Below, piece by piece: positions 1 to 11,754 of a stretch of 64,000 nt of DNA; positions within the stretch are counted from its first letter, which is position 1, and each line of letters begins with the position of its first letter. A program made the translations under genes and the position numbers. This DNA comes from Diogma glabrata. Its lineage: Eukaryota > Arthropoda > Insecta > Diptera > Cylindrotomidae. The stretch is taken from assembly GCA_963693315.1 (NCBI GenBank), contig OY856186.1, positions 70,330,019 through 70,394,018 of the forward strand, written 5' to 3'. The notes beneath the pieces were generated by a model. That model made no database searches and was not told where the DNA came from. It saw only the letters and a program-made list of their open reading frames with translations.

Positions 1-49
1 GACTATCAAATATAACAGTAACATTATTACCGAAATTTGTTCTCAAATA

Positions 50-991
50 TTGGGAGTATGCATTAATTCGTGCGGTTTTCTAAGAGAGGGCTTTACTAGT
101 ATTATTTCGCGTCGTGTTTATCCGTGACTATATTCATTTGAAAGTTACTCTCATTGCGCGTCTTTTTCAGCATATGTCATTTGGTTGAAGCGTATAAACA
201 ACAATTTTTTCTATTCATTTGAAAATGTCGAACTTTGTGCCAAAAAAAGTGTTTTTGCAGGGAGTTCTTCTTCATTACTTTAACTTGAAGAAAAGTGCTA
301 CCTAAAGTCATCGTATTTTAGTAGAGGTTTATGGTGACCATGCTCTAGCTGAACGAACGTGCCAGAAGTGGTTTGCACGGTTTAAAAGTGGCAATTTCGA
401 CATAGAAGACGAAGAACGAGCCGGACAGCCAAAAAAGTTTGAAGATGGAGAATTGGAGGCATTGCTCGATGAAAATGTGTGCCAAACGCAAGAAGAACTT
501 GCAAAATCATTGGAAGTTGATCAAGCAACCATTTCCAGACGTTTAAAAGCATTGGGATTCATCCAGAAGCTTGGAAATTGGGTTCCGTATGAATTGAAGA
601 CAAGAGACGTCGAACGCCGATTTTGCATGTCGAAAATGTTGCTTTAACGCCACAAAAAGAAGTCATTTTTGCATCGGATTGTTACTGGTGATGAAAAATG
701 GATTCATTACGATAACCCCAAGCGCAAGAAATCGTATGTGAAGCCCGGACAACCATCAACATCCACGCCAAAGCTGAAAATCCATCCATGGTATCAAAAA
801 TTGGCTCGATTCATTCTTGGCCGTCAAGCCGGAGAAGTTCTTTTGGGATGGAATCCACAAACTGTCAGAAAGATGGGCAAATGTCGTAGCATCCGATGGA
901 CAATACTTTGAACATTGAATGTATAACGATTTTTTCACAATGAAGCCATAATTTTCGAAAAAAAACCGCACGAATTAATGCATACTCCTAA
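50..991 (+). mobile_element. Internally deleted mariner element (irritans-like)
   Basis: Terminal inverted repeats of about 32 bp are visible. The left end reads TTGGGAGTATGCATTAATTC and the right end, reverse complemented, reads TTAGGAGTATGCATTAATTC; both continue into GTGCGGTTTT. A TA dinucleotide flanks each end (48-49 and 992-993), the standard mariner target duplication. The element is 942 bp where intact relatives are about 1.3 kb, and the missing part is the middle of the transposase. It could move only if another element supplied transposase. Confidence 0.9.
225..918 (+). pseudogene. Broken mariner transposase
   Basis: The frame starting at the ATG at 225 reads as a mariner transposase N-terminus with a helix-turn-helix region (WFARFKSGNFD, QPKKFEDGE, QATISRRLKA, KLGNWVPYEL) and the first catalytic aspartate block (HRIVTGDEKWIHYDNPKRKK). 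Stop codons interrupt it at 303-305 and 645-647. After about residue 185 the sequence jumps to the family's C-terminal end in another frame (GIHKLSERWANVVASDGQYF, stop at 916-918). A deletion of roughly 0.4-0.5 kb has removed the second and third catalytic aspartates. The normal length is about 345 residues. It cannot encode an active enzyme. Confidence 0.88.
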
Positions 992-993
992 TA

Positions 994-1169
994 ATAGATT
1001 TATTCCCGGAAAAACTGCTGTAAATTTGCAATTTAATTTTATACAAAAGCATATCTCAAAAAAGGTTTATATACGTGAAAATATATCTAAACAGTTAAAA
1101 TTTGATCTTAATGCGGTTGAAGTGTTTGCAGTGGCAGTTGATGAGAATACAGATATAAAGTTAAATTAA
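994..1169 (+). pseudogene. Possible hAT-like transposase scrap
   Basis: Directly right of the mariner, about 58 codons are open and end at a TAA at 1167-1169. The stretch ENISKQLKF...VEVFAVAVDENTDI resembles the first catalytic aspartate region of GTF2IRD2/ZMYM-like hAT transposases, where a phenylalanine-rich strand precedes a D-E-(S/N)-T-D motif. No reading frame continues across the mariner on the left. The match is short and made by eye, so chance resemblance is possible. Confidence 0.35.
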
Positions 1170-1222
1170 ATTATTAAATACGACAAACTCCTAAAACTAG
1201 AAACTTTGCAAGAACGAATTTT

Positions 1223-1330
1223 TGTTTATACATTTTACGTTCGTGAAATTGTCTCCCTCGACTTGGGGAGTCACTCACGAAAAAGCAACGTTTTCATCCC
1301 TTGTAGCAAAATGTACTATTTCATAATCGG
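1223..1330. repeat. Short palindromic repeat, family with GC-rich centre
   Basis: An AT-rich stretch has a GC-rich self-complementary centre (CTCCCTCGACTTGGGGAG) and ends with CCCTTGTAGCAAAATGTACT. A close relative lies at 2036-2115, and more distant ones at 7304-7442, in the 23143-23576 and 34094-34553 repeats, and at 48298-48400. It is probably a degraded MITE-type element. No clear target duplication can be seen. Confidence 0.45.
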
Positions 1331-1527
1331 ATGGGCACGCGAAAATAGCGATTATTAGAAAAAAAATTATTTCGGCACGCCAATAAAATTCAGTTGCCAA
1401 CCCTGGTATAGAGTATAGACTAAGTAGTGAAAATTCAACTAATTTCATTATTTTTAAAACAAATTCATAATAATCACAACTGATTATATTTATAATCTAT
1501 TATATTTAAAATCAATTAAAACAACCA

Positions 1528-1635
1528 GCAGCCAAATTCTGTAATTGTGAAGCGGTGAAGTGATAAGTTTTTTAATGAAAAGAAACGAAGAAATTTTTAT
1601 CACTTCACCGCTTCACAGTTACAGAATTTGGCTGC
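1528..1635. repeat. 39-bp inverted repeat hairpin
   Basis: Two 39-bp arms (1528-1566 and 1597-1635) are reverse complements with one mismatch, separated by a 30-bp loop. The arms begin GCAGCCAAATTCTGTAA. The arm is GC-richer than its surroundings, and no coding sequence is present. It may be the remains of a foldback MITE; no convincing target duplication flanks it. Confidence 0.85.
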
Positions 1636-2035
1636 AGAAATGTAAATAAATTAACCGAAAAACACATTATCCATTTTTGTTTTATTTTTTGTCTCATCTT
1701 TCATCTCTGCTACGTGATATCTGTCAAAAATTCATTGGTAAAAAATTACTTTTTTCTATGATAGCAAATGAAAACTCTATTTTCATCACGCTTAATGCAC
1801 TGTGAAAATGGGTTCTTTTACCACTATATTGTAAAAGAATAACAAATTTTAGTTGCAATGGTTTCTCATATAATTTTACAAAGTTTTTTAAACATCGCAA
1901 CATGAAAAAATAGAATATGGCTTTTTAATGTTATGCTGTCGATTTTTAATTTTATAATTTATAGTAAATATCGATTAACATATCATATCATATCATATAG
2001 TATATATTTGCTATCATAGAAAAACTTCTCGAAAA

Positions 2036-2115
2036 TTCTACCGTCGCGTAGGAAGATAAAAACGTTTTTTGTTTTGACATGTTTTCATCTCTCGTAGGAA
2101 AATATACTATTTTAG
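2036..2115. repeat. Second copy of the 1223-1330 repeat family
   Basis: The segment ending GTTTTCATCTCTCGTAGGAA then AATATACTATTTT closely matches the segment ending at 1322. It is followed by a small perfect palindrome, AGGTAGATTT then AAATCTACCT, at 2115-2142. Confidence 0.5.
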
Positions 2116-2231
2116 GTAGATTTCATATAAAAATCTACCTATTGCAATGGGCTTCATCTCGGAATTTCGGAAAAATTTTTGTGCCAAACGACTATATATG
2201 ATAAGCGGAGACAAAAAAACAAAAAAAAAAA

Positions 2232-2332
<101 letters not shown>

Positions 2333-2334
2333 AA

Positions 2335-3318
2335 CGACATGAGATATAACAAAAACGACCGGCACTCTCACGGTCGCATTTGTTGAGGTAGATCAAAAAA
2401 GTTTTCTGTACTTGTGTGTTTTAATAATATCTTGGACAAGTTCGTGAATCAGCAAAATCCGACACGTGGTTAAGAAACTAGAGGCTTTTTTCTGAAAAAA
2501 ATTGATTTTTTAAAACCGTTATAACGGCCGTTTGGATACTAATATTTCAAAAAATTTAACGAATTTAGAATCTTTGGAATCTTTTTTATCAATTTGTTTT
2601 AAATCTAGACCTCTGCAGTTAAAGGTTCCTGAATGAGCGGCTCCAACAAAAAAGTTTGCAAAAAAAAATTTTTTTTTGAAACAACCGGCACTCTCACGGT
2701 CGCATTTATAAGGCCAGATCAAAAAACCTTTTCTAAAAATGTGCGTTTTGTTAATATGTTGGACAAGTTCGTAAATCAGCCCAATCCAACACATGGTTAA
2801 GAAACTAGAGGCTTTATACTAGAAAAAAACTCTGTTTTTTAGATCCGTTATAACGGCCGTTTGGATTCTAATACTTTTAAAAACTTCTTAAATTTAGAAT
2901 CTTTGAAACCTTTTTAATCAGTTTCTTTCAAAAAAAAGACCTCTGCAGTTGGAGGTTTCTGAGTGAACGGCTCCAACAAAAAAGCTTGTAAAACACAAAA
3001 TGCGTTTGAATCAACCGGCGCTCTCACGGTTGCATTTGTGGAGCCAGATCAAAAAACTTTCCTTAAAAATGTGTGTTTTATTAATATCTTGGAGGAGTTC
3101 GTAAATCAAAAAAATCTGACACATGGTTAAGGAACTATAGGCTTTATACTAGAAAAAAAGTGGTTTTTTTAATCCGTTATAACGGCCGTTTGGATACTAA
3201 TATTTTTAAAATCTTCATAAATTTAGAATCTGTGGAAACATTTTAATCCGTTTCTTATAAATATAAACCTCTGCAGTTAGAGGTTTTTGACTTGTTGGCT
3301 TCAACAAAAAAGTTTGCA
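2335..3318. repeat. Three tandem copies of a ~328-bp satellite unit
   Basis: The landmark CCGG(C)RCTCTCACGG recurs at about 2359, 2685 and 3015, spacings of 326 and 330 bp. Between landmarks each unit keeps the same order: AGATCAAAAAA, CTTGGACAAGTTCGT-like, GTTATAACGGCCGTTTGGAT, CCTCTGCAGTT and GGCT(C)CAACAAAAAAG. The copies differ by scattered substitutions. The third unit ends near 3318. A lone diverged unit in the opposite orientation lies near 45590-45770. No coding potential is seen. Confidence 0.9.
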
Positions 3319-3559
3319 ATAATCCCCAGCTACAATTTCCAAAAACCTTATAACAGTCAATGTCAACCTTATAACAGTCAAAAAATAAAAGATTTGAATA
3401 GAAGAAATTAATTTTTTTTTCTTAGAAATAAACTATTTTGATATTTTGCAGTAATTGCACGACATATGATATAGAGTAGGTTTGTGTCATAAATTATCAC
3501 ACACATGTTCTGTGGTAGATTTGATATTTGTTTGTTGCAAAATTGGATACATATAATTT

Positions 3560-3745
3560 TGCTTGTAGGTAGCTAATTTTCTTTTTAAATTTGTTCGATA
3601 TCTGTTTGAAATTAGTTTGTTTTGTTTAAACTAATCTGATACATCAGATTCTACTGGCACACAAAACTGTCTGATCTCGAAATCTACCTATTTCTAGCGG
3701 ATATACGTGCCGCTTGGACTTTTTTTTATTTTTGTCTTGTTTTGA
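3560..3745 (-). repeat. Dispersed repeat, inverted relative of 44226-44332
   Basis: At least 3623-3740 matches the reverse complement of 44226-44332, including AAGTCCAAGCGGCA, GCTAGAAATAGGTAGATTTC and CAGACAGTTTTGTGT. The outer flanks do not match, so the shared unit is about 110 bp. The type of element is unknown. Confidence 0.6.
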
Positions 3746-4135
3746 CACAGAGTGCCTCGAAATTTGTTAAGACATTTAGAGATATGAAAACTTTAAAATT
3801 AAATTGTGTTCGAACTGGTTAACGGATTTTAATGAATTTGTTTTTGTTTAGAAAGCAATAAATAAAGATTTATAAAAAATAGTACATTGATAAAAGTAAT
3901 AATTTTTTTTCTATGATGTTTTAAGTTTTAATTTTTCAAACATTCCATTTAACGGTTTTCCATCAATCACGAATCGTCCTACAATTTTTACAAAAAAATG
4001 AAAACTTTTTGTTTGTTTGTTGGAATGTAGATTATTGTGAGTCTTGCAAGAACCTTATTTATCAATATTCAACAATATCAGTTATTAGTATTTAAAGTAT
4101 CGTTCACTTTGTATTTTTTATATATCAAGTTTATA

Positions 4136-4345
4136 CAGGGTGAACCATTTAACTTGGCACAAAAATAGGTCTCAATTTAAGAAAAAGTGGTGGTCCATTA
4201 GAAGATTTGGCATTTTCATCTTAATAAAAAATAAATAATAACATAATGAAGCCAATCCAAAAAAAAAATTTCAAAATTTTCAAAATTTACAAAATTGCGT
4301 TGTTTGGAAGATATTGGGTTGTGCCAAGTTAAATGGTTCATCCTG
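4136..4345. mobile_element. 210-bp mariner-type MITE
   Basis: The inverted termini begin CAGGGTGAACCATTTAACTT on the left and end with the near-complement AAGTTAAATGGTTCATCCTG on the right, about 26 bp in all. TA flanks both sides (4134-4135 and 4346-4347). The interior is AT-rich with no ORF. CAGGGTG termini plus a TA duplication are typical of Tc1/mariner MITEs. The mariner at 54044-55389 also starts CAGGGTGG, but its remaining ends differ. Confidence 0.85.
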
Positions 4346-5770
4346 TATATCTTCATTCTCCCAAGTTGAATTATAAAGTTTCAACAAGATCCCATGCGTT
4401 TATAGTTTTTCTTTATTAAAAAACAAAGCTTTAATTTTAAATCCAATTAATGAGATTTTTGTTTTCAAAAATATTATGCAAAATAGCTTATTATATAAAT
4501 TAATAAAAATGAAAATTTCATTCATGAATAACGAATATAAATCTAATTAAATCTAAAAATATTATGTATGAAATAACCATATAAAAACTAATTAAATAGT
4601 TTAATTTTTTTTTGTTTGTTTCCTAAAAATGTTATTTTTTTGTCAAAAAGTTCTATGTATTTAGAGATTAAAGTATTAAATTTCATTTGTTATGTGAAAA
4701 TTTGTTTAGAGAATTTTTCAAAATTATATTTGTTTGCATTTTACTTGGGATTATATTGTCCTGATTATACGTAGGAAAAAAAATGAACGAGAAGTGAGAG
4801 ATCGAGAAAAAAATAGAAATTAAAATGATAAATCTGGTTCCAGGGTTAGTTGTTGTTTGGTAAAGTATAAAATGAAACAAAAGTATACAACAAGAAATTG
4901 TCTGACTTTTTTAGACCTCGTCATCTTAGAATTTCTTCTTTATGCTTAAAATAGCCTTACACATAAAAGATTCGACTAGTGTGGGAGTCGATTTGCGTTT
5001 TTTTAAGAAACAACAACTATGAACTCGCCCTATTATAGATACCTTAACCTTACCACAATTTTCAAATAATAAAAATTAATTTTTAATCAATCAGACAGAC
5101 CGCTTCAATTATTCCCTATCTTTTATATTTTTTTTAACTCACATAATATCCCTAGCACATTCTTGAAATGATTTACAGAAGTCGATTAACCTTATTCCAA
5201 TTTAAAATAATTAATTATAAATATTTTATTTAAGTAACGTGTAATTTAATATTATTTTCCAGCAATTATTATTAATAATGCAAACGGATAAATTATACAA
5301 AAATCATGAAATTGTTCAATGAATTCAATTAAATTGAAGTAGAAAGAGTTCAAATATATTATGAATAAACGTTATATTTTTAATCGATATAACAACATTA
5401 ATATTTCAAATTGTTATGGAAAGGTAAATGAAAATTGAAAAGGATAAGTCGATAAAAATTCATAATTAAGTACAAATTCCTTTCAATTTTGAACATCTTA
5501 TGAATGGTCTTGTTTTTGGTGTTATACAAATGTCGCTTTTTCATTGTCGATATACGTGTCAAAAAGGATCTGAATTTTTTTTTATATTTATGAAAAATTC
5601 ATATTCACGGCAAAACCATAACGAAAAGCTTTAGGTGCGTTGTTCCAACAAAAAATATAACGCTTGTGGTGTTGCAGCAAAGTCTTCAGAAGTAATATGG
5701 GTATTTAATTTTAGGCGTGGACTGTGGCCATTTTAAAAACCTTGCAATCAAAAAAATTCATTGAGAACTG
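4346..5770. other. AT-rich stretch, nothing recognised
   Basis: Very AT-rich with poly-T and poly-A runs. I see no ORF with coding character, no clear repeat ends and no splice-bounded exon. Confidence 0.5.
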
Positions 5771-5849
5771 TAAAGTTGCAGTATGCAATAATTGCAGTAA
5801 AGTTGCAGTATGCAATAATTGCAGTAAAGTTGCAGTATGCAATAATTTC
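5771..5849. repeat. Three tandem 27-bp units
   Basis: The unit TAAAGTTGCAGTATGCAATA plus ATTGCAG is repeated at 5771, 5798 and 5825. The first two units are identical. Confidence 0.95.
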
Positions 5850-5899
5850 ATATCTTAAATGGACGGCGGTTGTCTTTAAATTGTAAAGACACAATCAAA

Positions 5900-6430
5900 A
5901 TAAATATCAGAAACTTTAAAACTCTGACCTTTATCAAAGCTTTCTATGTTAATACTATGACGGAATATCTAGATAAGGAGATTATCACCAACATCCATGC
6001 ACTTACAAATAAAAAACTACTATTACTGAATGTACGACCTTAAGAGTTTTAAGAGATAAAGAGTGGAATAAATGGATGACAACAGAAATGTTAAGAGATA
6101 TAAAGAGACGAAAAAGACTGTGTAAAAATATGGAAAAATTGGGAAGAAAGCAAGTATTATGCTCGTTTTATAATAAAACTAAGAAACTATATCAAGACTA
6201 GCGAACTTATGTGGAGCAACTAATGCGAGTAAAAGAAAGTATAATGAACACTGAACCTGCTAGAGAGCCTCTAGCGAGAACAAAATGAGGAGACTGCGTG
6301 CCAAGATGAGGTTTTAATGCGGAAAACTTCAGTCTCGTAGGTTCAAGTAAGAATATCCCCCCATATTCAGCACAAATAAACAGATATGAACGTTAAAGAG
6401 ACGGTATAGTCCACGAAGACAAAAATGAAA
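5900..6430 (+). pseudogene. Worn LINE fragment between endonuclease and RT
   Basis: Around 6050-6190 one frame reads EWNKWMTTEMLRDIKRRKRL and then KLGRKQVLCSFYNKTKKLY. This resembles the linker of Jockey/I-type LINE ORF2 proteins, where a 'W-(I/M)-T-x-E-(I/M)-x-x-x-I-x-x-R' block precedes the reverse transcriptase. Stops and frame changes are frequent, and no catalytic motif survives. Only family-level resemblance is claimed. Confidence 0.4.
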
Positions 6431-7303
6431 CAAGACAATGATAACTCCAACATGCCGAGGAAGCCAGGCCCATCATATCCACACTAATACGAGTACTATA
6501 TTTAAATTAAAAAAAATTAGTTAGAAGCCTTTTAATGAAAAAAAAATTAGTAAATATTTGAGTCACCCCACGATTCTAGAAAACCAAACTCCTCTCCACC
6601 TTCCTCATTCCTAGCCTATCATCACGAGTATTTTAACTAAAGTAAATTACCTGTATTGGTTGCGGCAATTGTAAAGGCGATTGCTGAACAATAATCATTA
6701 AATATATCAAATGGACGATTGTTGCGCCGAATGAAAAGGCGATTGTGAAATTTATATAATTCATGCTGAAGTAATGCAAACAAACTGGATGTTGTCAATT
6801 GTTGAATTTTGGTATAGATACATCAACTGACGAACCGTTACACTTTCAAATTATAACTCGACATTTATTTTAATTTAATTTTTTTTATATTTCTTTGACA
6901 ACACAAACAAATAATAATTTTTTTTCTGTGACGGGAAAAAAGTTTAACATTTTACTTCTGCTGACAGGTGCAAAAATGCTACTTTTCATAAAATACTTTT
7001 TTCCCCGGGAAAAAAGTATGTACTTTTTTCCCGGATAGATAAAAATATATATATAAATACATATATACACATAAATGATGAATATTATGAATATTTATGA
7101 ACATTTATGACTATTTTAATGTTAATGAAAAGTTATACCGTTTTCTTCTTGATGTTAATAACTGGTTTTGACAAATAAAATGAAACTTAATTTTAAGTTT
7201 TTATTCAAGAAAAATTCGTATGGTGTGGTGAATATACATATTGTAATATTTGTTTAATATTATTTTTTCAATAATTATATTAATATTTATCCAGTCACAG
7301 AAA
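6431..7303. other. AT-rich stretch with a small palindrome
   Basis: No gene is seen. At about 6995-7035 a local palindrome ACTTTTTTCCCCGGGAAAAA is followed by a second TACTTTTTTCCCGG. This is similar in style to the MITE at 7304-7442. Confidence 0.4.
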
Positions 7304-7442
7304 AAAATAGTGTATTATACACGGGAAAAATTGTAGATTTTAGCTCTCGGTTTTTTGTCTCCCTCCGCTTCGCGTCGGGAGACAACACAACCTCGAGCTA
7401 AAATCTACTACTTTTTTCCCTTGTATAATAAATAACTATTTT
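7304..7442. mobile_element. ~139-bp foldback MITE
   Basis: The left arm (AAAATAGTGTATTATACACG, then GGAAAAATTGTAGATTTTAG) is the near-complement of the right arm (CTAAAATCTACTACTTTTTT, then CCCTTGTATAATA...CTATTTT). The centre holds a strong GC-rich hairpin, CTCCCTCCGCTTCGCGTCGG plus GAG. It belongs to the same loose family as 1223-1330, 2036-2115 and 48298-48400. There is no ORF, and a target duplication is not clear. Confidence 0.75.
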
Positions 7443-8229
7443 CTCTAATATATTTTATTTGTTTTATTGCTACACAAATTTCACTATACTAAATAATTTT
7501 TCTATTTAATTTAAACTTTTTTATTAACAAATAGTAACAGAAAAATATTTTTATATTTTATTAATTTATCTTGAATAACGATTTGATTTTATAAATTCCA
7601 CTAATAAATTTTGACTAATACATTTGGCTATTAATAATAAAATTTTATAATTTCCCAACACTTTGTTGACATGTTTATCGCCAAAAAATTGCAGCTTTTA
7701 AACATGAGTAAATTCACGTTACTGACCCAACATATCAAAAAATTGTCGAACTATATATCTTCCCAATTTCAGCAGTCTTTTAAGACGAGACAGAATATTA
7801 AAAACATTGAAAAAATATATATCGACAAAAGTCGATCAGTTAAATTGTGCACGTTATGCATAAAAAGTTATGAATTTTATCGATAAATTGTATTGTACGC
7901 GTCGAGTCGTGCAAAAGGGATTGTTTTCAAATGCATGGCTTCTCAAGTAAATAATTAAAAAAAACCATTGATTCATGAACAGAAAAACAATAGGCAGGGC
8001 ACGATGGGCGAAAGTTTTTCGAAGTAATCAACGAACTCATAATATATAATAATCGAGTAAAAAAATAAAACGAGCTGTGCATTGCCAATTGCCTAAAGAA
8101 ACACTTTGCGATTGTCGTTAAAAAAATGGAGGCCAATATACCACCTACAGCTAGGACTACTGTTAATCATTGTGTTATAGGGAATCTACGTTACTGAACC
8201 CACCCACTGGTAAATGACTGGTATTTAAC
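7443..8229. other. No recognised gene
   Basis: AT-rich. Short open frames at 7671-7886 (+) and 7927-8136 (-) show no recognisable motif, splice sites or codon bias. Confidence 0.4.
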
Positions 8230-8960
8230 AGGGGTGTTTCTTAAATTTTTAAAAGTATCCATTATAACTCTAATTTATAAAAATGAGCCAAGGAATAATC
8301 CCTTCAAGTACAGGCCTAAATCTCTTTTAAATACGAAAGAATTAAAAAATTTATAGTAAGCTCTGGCGGTTTCAATATTAATCAGTTTGGGTTCCACAGC
8401 AGTACTGAATCGTTTGTATCTGAGGGAAATCAAAAATGATTTGCTTGATTTTGGTGCAGTTTTTATCGATTTTCAAAATGCCATTGATTCCTTGGATCAT
8501 ATAATCCTTCTAGAGAGCTTTAATGAATTGAGCATTAGAGGTATGGCTAAAGAACTTCCTAGAAGCTACCTATCCAATAGAGTTTGACGTTTCCAAGCTA
8601 AAAATGAAATGGAAGTCATGGATATAGATTGACAGGGATCTGTCCATGGTCCAAATCTGCATCTTATCTATGTGAATAGCATTAAACAAGCTCAGCTAGA
8701 GGGAACATTTATTATCTTTGCCGTTGACACCCTACTAATATATAGAAGTAAACAATCTATACAGCTTTTACAAACTATTCAGACTTAAAGATATACAATG
8801 ACTGAGTAGCGGAGAATAGATTAAATATTAATAAAACTATAACGAAATAGATGCTGTTTAACCTAAGAGAGATGGTTCCTTTTCCGATTGACTTTAATAT
8901 ACATATAGAAAATATAAGTCTGGAAAGGATTAGAATATTGTCGATATAATACGATTGGCG
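8230..8960 (+). pseudogene. Decayed Jockey-like LINE reverse transcriptase
   Basis: Translated pieces in order match the RT core of Jockey-group LINEs. KVSIITLIYKNEPRNNPFKY followed by RPKSLLNT corresponds to the 'P-I-(Y/F)-K...YRPISLL' block. FIDFQNAIDSLDHIILLESF (in 8387-8587) corresponds to the first catalytic block, with N replacing the usual A/K-F context. QGSVHGPNLHLIYVN corresponds to 'PQGSxLGPxLFLIYxN'. IIFAVDTLLIY corresponds to 'FADDT', with one catalytic aspartate replaced by valine. Stops and frameshifts separate the pieces, so it is inactive. Both ends are lost. Confidence 0.8.
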
Positions 8961-9059
8961 ATATGATTTTTTATCGGTTTGTCTCGCCATGTTACACAAT
9001 CAATTCAATAGTTGTTTCTTTTTCATTTCTTTCCTCGCGCCTTTTTTTCGTTTTTACAT

Positions 9060-10064
9060 ACATACTAGTAAAATATATATTAGTCAGAAAGTTTGTGAAT
9101 AGATGTAAAACGCTTGAGGTGAAATCAAGTTTCTTTTTGTTTAAATGTTTTTCAATAAAATTGATGTGAAATTAATTCATACTCAAATAATTTAATCAAA
9201 TTTTATTTAAACTTTTTCTTTATAACAATTTTTAATAGAAACAAATTTTTTGTTTGCTTATTTAGAGAATAACAAGTAATTTGGTACAATTTTTTAGTGA
9301 ATTAGTCAAATTGATAGTTAAATTTATAGCGAAATTAGAAAAATGTGAAATTGTGAACAGTTTAGTTAAATTTATGAAAAAAGTACGGTAATCGGTAACA
9401 TACCATCTACAGTGGTGAGAATATATAACTTTATATTATGAAATTTGTAATTGGCGTCGCCATATTTTTTTACTATTAACTGATATTTACCTTTGGATCT
9501 TAAGTTAATGTGATTAGTTTAAATACATAAACAAGAACTCCATAGTTTTCTTTGATTCAAATAATAAAATTTGTGTATTAATCGTTTCACTGAAATATGC
9601 AATATAGTTGCAAGTTGTTCAAAGTATGGAGTCCGAGTTGCCAAATTTATAAGATGATAATAGTTGGGGAAAATTAACAGTATGTATACAACGTGTATAA
9701 GTAAAATTGAGGTAGTAATTATTGTATACTAAGTTTCCAAATTTACGCGAGAAACCTAAAATTTATTGGTTGTCAAAATTAAAATTAAATTTTAAAAATT
9801 GCCTTTTTTGATTTAAATTTCTATTGTACATTAAAGTTTTTTTAAAACGGATAAAAACAAAATCAATGTGAAAAAAGAAAATAAAGTTAAGTATTTAAAA
9901 AAAGCGAATTGTGCACAATTCAATGGTTTTTACTTTTTAGTTAATTTATCAAATGGTTTAATAGTTTATGTTAGATATGATCTAAAAGGAATCGGGCAGG
10001 AATATTTTGAAAAAAAAAAACAAATAAACAACGATATTTATTTTACTGTCTTTTATTGAATAAT
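9060..10064. other. No recognised gene
   Basis: AT-rich non-coding sequence. The 63-codon frame at 9868-10059 (+) is lysine- and asparagine-rich and has no recognisable motif. Confidence 0.4.
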
Positions 10065-10235
10065 TACTTATGATCAACCATCGTCTATACATTGGCGCAA
10101 CTGTTGTATTTTATCGATTCTTTTGGGTTTACTTATGTTCAACTATCGCCTGTTCACTGGTGCAACTATTGTCTTAAAGTGAATAATTACTTATGATCAA
10201 CTATTGGCTGTATATTGGCGCAACTACTGCATAAT
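10065..10235. repeat. Diverged ~60-bp tandem repeat
   Basis: Three units share TTACTTATGATCAACYATYG and then TTGGCGCAACTRYTG, starting near 10065, 10130 and 10188. Confidence 0.75.
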
Positions 10236-10740
10236 ATTGAATTGTTGTTTCGGTTCATCAATCGCATGTACCTTGCCCTACTATTGTTAAGTACTACAGG
10301 TTACTTAGTATGGTTTTCTAAGGAGGAAGATAGTGATATTCATATTTCATATAATATTCCAATTTTCGGTTTAACATGTAATAAATACATGGGTAGTTCT
10401 ACACACGAAGGAAGAAAATGGAGCTAATTCTGGCAAGTAGTTGATGACGTTCGTTCAACTTTTCTGAATGTGGCCAGTCAAAAAAAAAAAATACAAGAGT
10501 CAAAATTAAAAATATCCTTCTTACTCCTAAATTAACTCAAAATTATCTCAATATTATCTCAAAATACGAAATAAACATTTATTTAAATCAAATTTCCCGC
10601 TTTTAAACTTCCAGGGGGCTGATAATTTATCAATATTTCGCTTAAAAATGACAAAATTACGGCCGTAAAGTCACACTTTTTTAACAATAACTCAAAAACT
10701 GTGCATCGCAAAATTCTTAAAAAAATTGATTTGTTTTCTA

Positions 10741-10912
10741 AATTAGGTGCTCTTTCAAATGACACCCCACTTGACCACATTCTAAATTAGTTGCTCTTTC
10801 AAATGACACCCCACTTGACTCCAGGTGCGCTTTCAAATGACACCCCACTTGACCACATTTTAAATTAGGTGCTCTTTCAAATGACACCCCACTTGACCCA
10901 CTTGACCATAAT
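10741..10912. repeat. Four tandem ~35-45-bp units
   Basis: CTTTCAAATGACACCCCACT followed by TGAC occurs four times, with spacers of unequal length (some keep CCACATTYTAAATTAGGTG). The block is more GC-rich than its surroundings. A degenerate relative, CCTTTCATATGATACCCTAC, occurs near 11130. Confidence 0.92.
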
Positions 10913-11754
10913 AAATCTAATTATGAGTATATGACACTTTTATATATTTTTTATTAAAAACTTACTAATTATTCTATCAATCCAAATACATTTGAAAATT
11001 TTCGTTTAGTTAGGTTCGGAGCTAATCGAGGTAAGAAACACGAAAAAAACGTCATTATTCCAAATTATACAAAAAATGGTGAGGTGTAAAATTCCAAAAT
11101 AAATTTTTAAGAATACTGAAATGAAGCCCTTTCATATGATACCCTACTTGGATCTATAAAAAAATGTATTTTCTCAGAGGTCTCACATCGTACCTCTGTA
11201 AACACAACGAAAACCACTTTAGTGTTATTTGTATCCGTCATTTTATGTGGACAGATTAGTTTTATAAGCACCTCAAATTTCAAGTTCATAGCATTTATAC
11301 TTTACGAGATAATCGATATAATGTGAAAACTCGTTTTACTGTCACTAATAGTGTTCCGTATAAAAAACGGAACCCTAAAAATGAAAAATTAAATTAAAAA
11401 CAATATGATGAAAATATCCTGAACATCACTCTAAAATTTATAAATTAACATTTATAGCATCAATAAATTCTTAATGATTGAAAAAAATAAATAACAAAAA
11501 ACTGAAAACGCTCTTACGCTGACGTTAGTCGCTGAGCGCTTTGATTAACCTATAGGTAGTGTAATTAAGAAGATGAAATGTACTTATTAGGTCTTCCAAA
11601 ATTACTTTTTTTGCAAATACAGGTAATATCGATCAAAGTTTTTACAATACCTGTATTACCGGTCATACCGATATTCCAGAAAATAGAACAATTGGAGAAT
11701 TTTAGTTTGAATATTGATTAAAATATATATATAAACAAAATATTTAAACTTGGT

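Noticed and set aside
1..47. Continuation of the hAT-like scrap (994-1169) left of the mariner
   Set aside because: After removing the mariner and one TA, the matching frame has stops within the first 21 bases.
10065..10912. Direct repeats considered as a CRISPR array
   Set aside because: The units are diverged with uneven or no unique spacers, and the DNA is eukaryotic.
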